A stretch of DNA of 64,000 bases, taken from Mytilisepta virgata. Taxonomy: Eukaryota > Mollusca > Bivalvia > Mytilida > Mytilidae. Shown here piece by piece: positions 58,801 to 64,000 of the stretch; within the stretch, counting starts at the first letter, position 1, and the number at the start of each line of letters is the position of its first letter. The stretch is from positions 105,686,513 to 105,750,512 of the forward strand of contig CM051521.1 of NCBI GenBank assembly GCA_028015205.1, read 5' to 3'. A program made the translations under genes and the position numbers. The notes below the pieces were generated by a model. The model saw only the letters and a program-made list of their open reading frames with translations, was not told the origin of the DNA and searched no databases.

Positions 58801-60879
58801 TCCTGTGACATAACATGTGTTGATGCTATCATCATCATTAAAGATGACCACAAGATTATGCGATTACTCGCTCGTTTACGTATGGCCTGATGTTTCCCCG
58901 TAAAAGATTGAAAATGACGATCGTGTCGGATATGCTTTAAAACCAGTTATGACTATAGTCTTGGAATATCTTATCTGGTGTAACTACTGATGACTATTAC
59001 ACTTCCACACAGAGGTTGTGAGATCAAGCCAAACATGTGGCAAATGGTGTTAGACTTTTAGCTGACAAGGATTCCAACTTTTCCAGGTCGATCGTTACAG
59101 TCTTCCTGATAATACAGAAATGGCCACAAGTTCATAGTAAGCTGCAGTGAAAGTGGTATAGAACCAACTTAACATATTATTAAAACAGAGTTAAGATATG
59201 CGATTTATCTAAATGTGTCAGGATATAGATTATGCATCAAAGAGACAACATCCCATTAAACAATCGAAAACATTTTAACATATAGAGATTGTCGTACTTC
59301 TCATCACAACGATGCATTTTCATATTGTAATTCCATTCTAACTATTAAAAACAAACAAACAAACAACACAAAATACCGACAATAGAACATACTGGCTTTA
59401 TATGCAAATAATGTCAACCCAAAAAAAAGCCCCTAAAGTATTAACCAAATGGATAATCATAAGTTTTGTCATTTAGAATGATGTACAGGTACATGTGTAT
59501 AACATTTGTGTGTTAGGTGACGATATATCCTTACGTGGTTATGACCGTGTTTGGTTTTGTTCTTCATACGGTTCTGAATGAGAAACAAATTCTCGAAATT
59601 CAATTGAGCTCCGCCAGTCTATGAAGTCATAAAATATCTACAATGTAAATTTTATTTCCGATACGCATCTTCAAGGTGTTGGGTTTTAAATTATTTAAAA
59701 CTTGCATTTATATATATGTGCACGGTAAACTAGGTCTTAATATCTCCCAGAACGCGCGTTTAATGTATGGCATTTACCTTGCAGTAACAAACGTAATTGA
59801 ATCTATCTACATTTATGAATATGTCAAGTCCATATTAATAATATTACGGGCTTATGGTACTGCATGTTTGCACAGAGAAATAATGAAATATTTAATCAAC
59901 AAAACACGCCTAATTATAAATCGGTGTTTGTAGTTAATTCAATTTTATTTAATTTTCAATTCAATAAACCAATTAAAATACAGTAGTTGCGATATTATGT
60001 AAATACTTGAGGTTATATGGACAATACAGATGTGCCAGGTGTACGTCTTGTTAATGTTTGAACATCTACGAGTTTCTACAGGGACCAGCAGCTTGTCATA
60101 TGTTTTTTGTATATTATACTTTATTGAATCTATATCCAAATATTTATTGTATTTGTTGTGAATGGGAACTAGTGTCAGAATGAATTATGTCAACAGTTTA
60201 ACTATTGAACCTATGACCACCAAAGCTGTACCAAGATTTCATCTTTTCAACAAGAAAATAGTGAAATAAAAAAAATTCGAACTCAAGTTCAAGCAGGTTT
60301 CAATAATGTATACAGGTTCCTCATTTTTAGTTTGAGGTACTGTGGTTATCAGTGAGACTTTGATCAGTTTTACCGAATTGTTGATATTATTTCTAGAGCT
60401 TTTCTTGAGAGATATAACGTGGGGTCAATTTTTTAGTATGTTCATTGTAATGGGATATGGTCTCACTGATTCGCTGGTCATCTTCTAAACTAAGATTTCT
60501 CTGAAATTAAACAGTTTTTTTTCGAATTGACCTTTATGCGATGTGTTGTCAGAACACAACTTCCAAATTACTGGGATGGCACTTCCGAAATTTTACGATT
60601 TTCATATTTATTTGTGATCTGAATTTTAAATATATATATATATATTTTATTTATTATAGTGTCACATATCAGATTAACAATAAATATTACAAATTAAACT
60701 TTATATACAGCTCATACATTAAAACAATAACCTTACATAATACATTACATAAAATAGAGAAAATAAATCTGATACCCGGCCAGTATGACCTACGAGACAC
60801 TTGTCAAGATATTGAATCCATAAAATGTAACATATGTAATCTTAAAAAAGAAAGAACAGGGAAAAATAAATAAAAACAG
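52898..60879. other. Gene-free region with a few exon-like patches
   Basis: No gene can be supported. The minus frame 58657-58851 contains a protein-like stretch (TGEGAKVEVGSNTKAETI), and the adjoining 58980-59160 is also less AT-rich; both could be remnants of one old element. The minus frame 56598-56933 (111 codons) has no recognisable domain. A (TA)n tract lies near 60630-60645. Confidence 0.4.
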
Positions 60880-61200
60880 ATAAAAATAAAATAATAAAAA
60901 AGAGACAGAACATGGGATTTTAATAAGAGCAAAATATTAAAAATAATCTGCATGGCCTATTCTAATATCAAATATAATCTTGAAGAACGAAAAGAAATAA
61001 AATAAAAAATAATAGTAAAAGTGATAAAAAAAAAATGAAAATAAATAAATAAATAATAATAACAGTGATAAAAACAGTGAAAATAAATAAATAAATAAAT
61101 AGATAAATAAAAGTAAATAAAGGAAAAATTAAATCAACGATAAAATTTAACTTCAATCTAAAATTGGGAAAAGAAAAAAAAAAAAAAAAAAAAAAAAAAA
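60880..61200 (+). repeat. A-rich simple repeats and long A run
   Basis: AATAAATAAATAA-type repeats (about 61035-61120) followed by an A run of about 30 bases at 61172-61200. The Phe-rich minus frame across it is an artefact. Could be the A-rich end of an insertion, but no element body is recognisable. Confidence 0.75.
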
Positions 61201-61210
61201 TATTCATATG

Positions 61211-63099
61211 ATAATACAAAAACCATAAAAATTATCTGGCTAATAAGGCACGGCGTCTTCTTAGCATATTGAATAATAAAATACCAAGAATTAAATATTG
61301 AACTCTGTTTACCAATTTTAAACGCCTGTAAAGTCTTTCAATCGAAATCAGTTTTTTGACTCGTATGAAAGTTGTTTTTCGTGAATTTAACCTAATCACT
61401 TCACTAACAAAACAGACCACATAAATGAAGTCAGTTATACCAAACTTATTGTTAACCGTGGTCTTGATTTCGATATAAAAGGGTATAACACACAACTTTC
61501 TTTCTTTCAGGGCCAGAACAAATACATTTTCTAAGGCAGAGAATAACTTTGACTGTCGTAATTCTAGTTTCATATATATATATACAGTGCCCTCTGGCAT
61601 TTCATGGTTTTACGTCGAAGGAATATCGGACTACTGATCTTATTATTTATACATAGAAAACTTAATTATAATATAGTCTTCATATTTAACCTTTATGTGT
61701 GAAACAAAATTCACAAATCGATATGTAAACTTAAAGTTTCACTATTATGCAGTGCACTGATGCATATTCTAGTGACAAATGATCTTATTTTAATACTATT
61801 ATGTCCTTTTCTTAAATAAAACATAAAACTGCTCTTTCGGTGAGAGCCGATCTTTATACGTTGCTATTGGATATATTGTGCAGCTGAATTTGTTGTAAGC
61901 AGCACAATAAAGTTTCGAGAATAGTTCGATTTGGATCATTTTCAGTTGTTCGGAAGTGAATAATTTCTTTTGATATTCAGCTGATCGCTTTCCCAATCAC
62001 AAATAACTTAGATGTCATATTCGTGTCAGCTGAGAAATAAAACGGTCAATTGTTGGCTACTAAATTGTACTTTTGCTGTAAAATTATACTAAGACTGTTG
62101 CATTAAACTCCTTCCATTTTGTATCTAGCTTTAAATAATAATTACTGACAAATTATTTTAATTTGTTAGTGCACAGAATTGATGCACTCTATCGTTTCAT
62201 TTCCGAATAACAACGGTTATTTTAATTTTCGGCAATACCCGTTGATTACCACCCGGAAATGGATAAACTTTGATATCTAAATAATACCAGATTCCGAATG
62301 AATTATATTCCCATAAAGACCTTCTGTCATGTTCAAACCACAAACAATGCTGCTATACCCGTTTAGAATTTGATTTACGACAAGTGAATAACAGAAAATT
62401 AGAAAAAACACTTGAAACTTATGTATAATAGTACCCTATCTTTCTTATTTTTATCTTGCGCATGCAGTGGTAAACTAGTTTGTGTCAAGCATTTACTGTT
62501 TATATTATATTGCGCCGTCTTCAGACATTTCAGGTTACTACTCCTGGCACTAAATGACGGTTTAATTCTATTGATGTAGGTCAGTAAATCGCCAGACTTG
62601 CATGTATGCTAAAATGCCCCTTTATCCTCGATACCTTATAAGATAAGGAACACGTTTCTAAAAATAGTCATTCCTCTATTTGAAGGAAATGCAAGTTTTG
62701 ACAGTGGTTGTCCAATTTAAGTTTAATCTTAGAAAAGAAATATGACCATTTCTTCATTTTGTTTAAACTCTTACAAACAAATATACGTCTGGACCTCTCT
62801 TCCTGCAATCTTCAGCCATGGGGTCTACACTGGATAGGTTCTGGGACGTCAACGGGGCAATATTAAATCTCTAAAAATTAGTCGAATATGTGCAGTAAAA
62901 GTGTATATTATATTTTAATGTTTATCTACAATAAAATTTCATTAAGTGCATGGCTTTAGGTTCATGCTGTAAAAAAAATCCCTGTACTACTGAAAAAGGG
63001 AAAGTTTTTTTTTAGACTGGTTTTGTAATCTAGCCTTCTGCCACAGCTATGTATATATGGTAAAGTTAAAATGCCTGAGTTCACGGTGCTAGTCTATCT
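61211..63099. other. Gene-free sequence
   Basis: Two minus frames (61232-61600, 122 codons, Arg/Lys-rich; 61799-61996) have no recognised domain and no convincing splice links. One half of a 21-bp direct repeat lies at 62546-62566. Confidence 0.4.
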
Positions 63100-63794
63100 T
63101 TCCCTCTCAGCTTCTTTTGCCAATATTTACTGAGCTTCTCCTTTGCCTAATTGCTTTTTTGCCAATATTTACTGAGATTCCCCTTTGCCTTATTGCTTCT
63201 TTTTCCTTATTGCTTCTTTTGCCAATATTTACTGAGCTTCTCCTTTGCCTCATTGCTTCTTTTGCCAATATTACTGAGCTTCCCCTTTGCCTTATTGCTT
63301 CTTTTGCCAATATTTACTGAGCTTCCCCTTTGCTTTATTGTTTTTGTCAATATTTACTGAGCTTCCCCTTTGCCTTATTGCCTCTGCCAATATTTACTGA
63401 GCTTCCTCTTTGCCTTATTGCTCCTTTTGTCAATATCTACTGAGCTTCCTCTTTGCCTTATTGCATCTTTTGCCAATATTTACTGAGCTTCCCCTTTGCC
63501 TTATTGCTTCTTTTGCCAATATTTACTGTTTACTGAAAGAATATCAGATTCTAAAATAAGAAAAAGACATATAAGGGATGAATATCCTAACATATTTAAA
63601 ATGTTGTTCACAACTTTTGTGCTTTTTCATCAAATAAGGACAGAAATCTGATATAAAAGACGTTTCTTTTTATTTCACGGTACAATTCACATTAATTAGA
63701 ATTAATCTTGTTGTATCCGATAATTAAGCTTTTGATGTAACGATAGACTTGATTGGTCTCTAATTGATGAGAGGGCACTAAATGACGGTTTAAT
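62546..63794. repeat. Perfect 21-bp direct repeat bounding 1.25 kb
   Basis: GGCACTAAATGACGG plus six further bases is identical at 62546-62566 and 63774-63794, and the flanks differ. The enclosed segment holds the 42-bp minisatellite. A match this long is unlikely by chance in a 64-kb window. Confidence 0.75.
63100..63535 (+). repeat. ~42-bp minisatellite, about 10 copies
   Basis: Unit: GCCAATATTTACTGAGCTTC, CCCTTTGCCTTATTGCTTCT, TTT. GCCAATAT starts occur at 63119, 63161, 63221, 63264, 63306 and onward at 42-43-bp steps, with one 18-bp internal duplication. Contiguous units without unique spacers exclude a CRISPR array. Short frames on both strands are repeat artefacts. Confidence 0.9.
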
Positions 63795-64000
63795 CCACCA
63801 TCTAAAATTCTCGTAAATACTGGAACCTTAGACTCTTGTTAACCGTTTTGTTATTGGGAATTGACGGCGCGTGGTACTGTAAGTAATTTAAACTAGGTAA
63901 TTTGGAATGGACAAGACATGAATTAATCAGATATATTTTCACAAATACACGGGTATCAGATTCCTATAGTCAAAGGGGGTTGAGATGAAAATAAAGGTTA
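63795..64000. other. Window end, gene-free
   Basis: No feature identified. Confidence 0.5.

Noticed and set aside
60968..61219. 83-residue Phe/Ile-rich minus frame
   Set aside because: It is the translation of A runs and AATAAA microsatellites.
61232..61600. 122-residue minus-strand frame rich in Arg and Lys
   Set aside because: Composition is unusual, but there is no domain I recognise and no linking exons; its 3' end runs into simple A/T repeats. Left as unproven.
63107..63535. CRISPR-like regular array
   Set aside because: Units are contiguous with no unique spacers, the period is 42-43 bp, and the genome is animal; it is a minisatellite.

Overview
The window looks like nuclear DNA from a bivalve mollusc, most probably a mussel (Mytilidae, Mytilus-like). 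The reasons are AT-rich eukaryotic sequence, GT-AG introns, one animal homeobox gene, and several repeat families I recognise as abundant in mussel and oyster DNA. These include a retroelement 3' tail containing GGTCGGGTTGTTGTCTC, a CCAAGGGCCATAA tandem repeat and decayed CCGT-linked repeats. The species call is inference from memory; no search was run.

Only one protein-coding gene can be supported: a plus-strand orthologue of UNCX (unc-4 homeobox), in three exons at 31263-31614, 31930-32105 and 38541-39272. It encodes up to 419 residues. It carries a Q50 paired-like homeodomain split by an intron between homeodomain residues 46 and 47. It also has the UNCX-specific stretch after the homeodomain, two eh1-like (Groucho-binding type) motifs, and a C-terminal [12 protein letters not shown] motif shared with vertebrate UNCX. 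A poly(A) signal lies about 330 bp past the stop. The gene is alone in the window, as expected for a developmental transcription factor in a regulatory desert.

Layout. 1-4320: AT-rich sequence with a hairpin and a homeodomain-type site cluster. 4321-5830: a 69-bp minisatellite followed by three decayed copies of a ~160-bp repeat. 5831-10600: foldback (inverted-repeat) elements. 12945-13502: minus-strand reverse-transcriptase fossil. 13900-17530: two pairs of duplicated segments. 19464-20330: a tandem array interrupted by a small inverted-repeat element. 25986-26926: a long inverted repeat. 27847-28560: a CCGT microsatellite and decayed tandem repeat. 31263-39606: UNCX. 46120-46722: second minus-strand fossil of the same retroelement family. 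46889-47433: a short-TIR segment. 50250-51732: 5'-truncated plus-strand reverse-transcriptase copy with its 3' tail. 52717-52897: an unexplained exon-like segment on the minus strand. 60880-61210: simple A/T-rich repeats. 63100-63535: a ~42-bp minisatellite inside a region bounded by a perfect 21-bp direct repeat.

The remaining open frames are short, isolated and compositionally like AT-rich noncoding DNA. I found no rRNA, convincing tRNA or CRISPR array. No clearly novel molecular system is visible. The points most worth following are the bipartite repression architecture and conserved C-terminal motif of UNCX, the orphan exon-like segment at 52.7-52.9 kb, and the variety of foldback elements.
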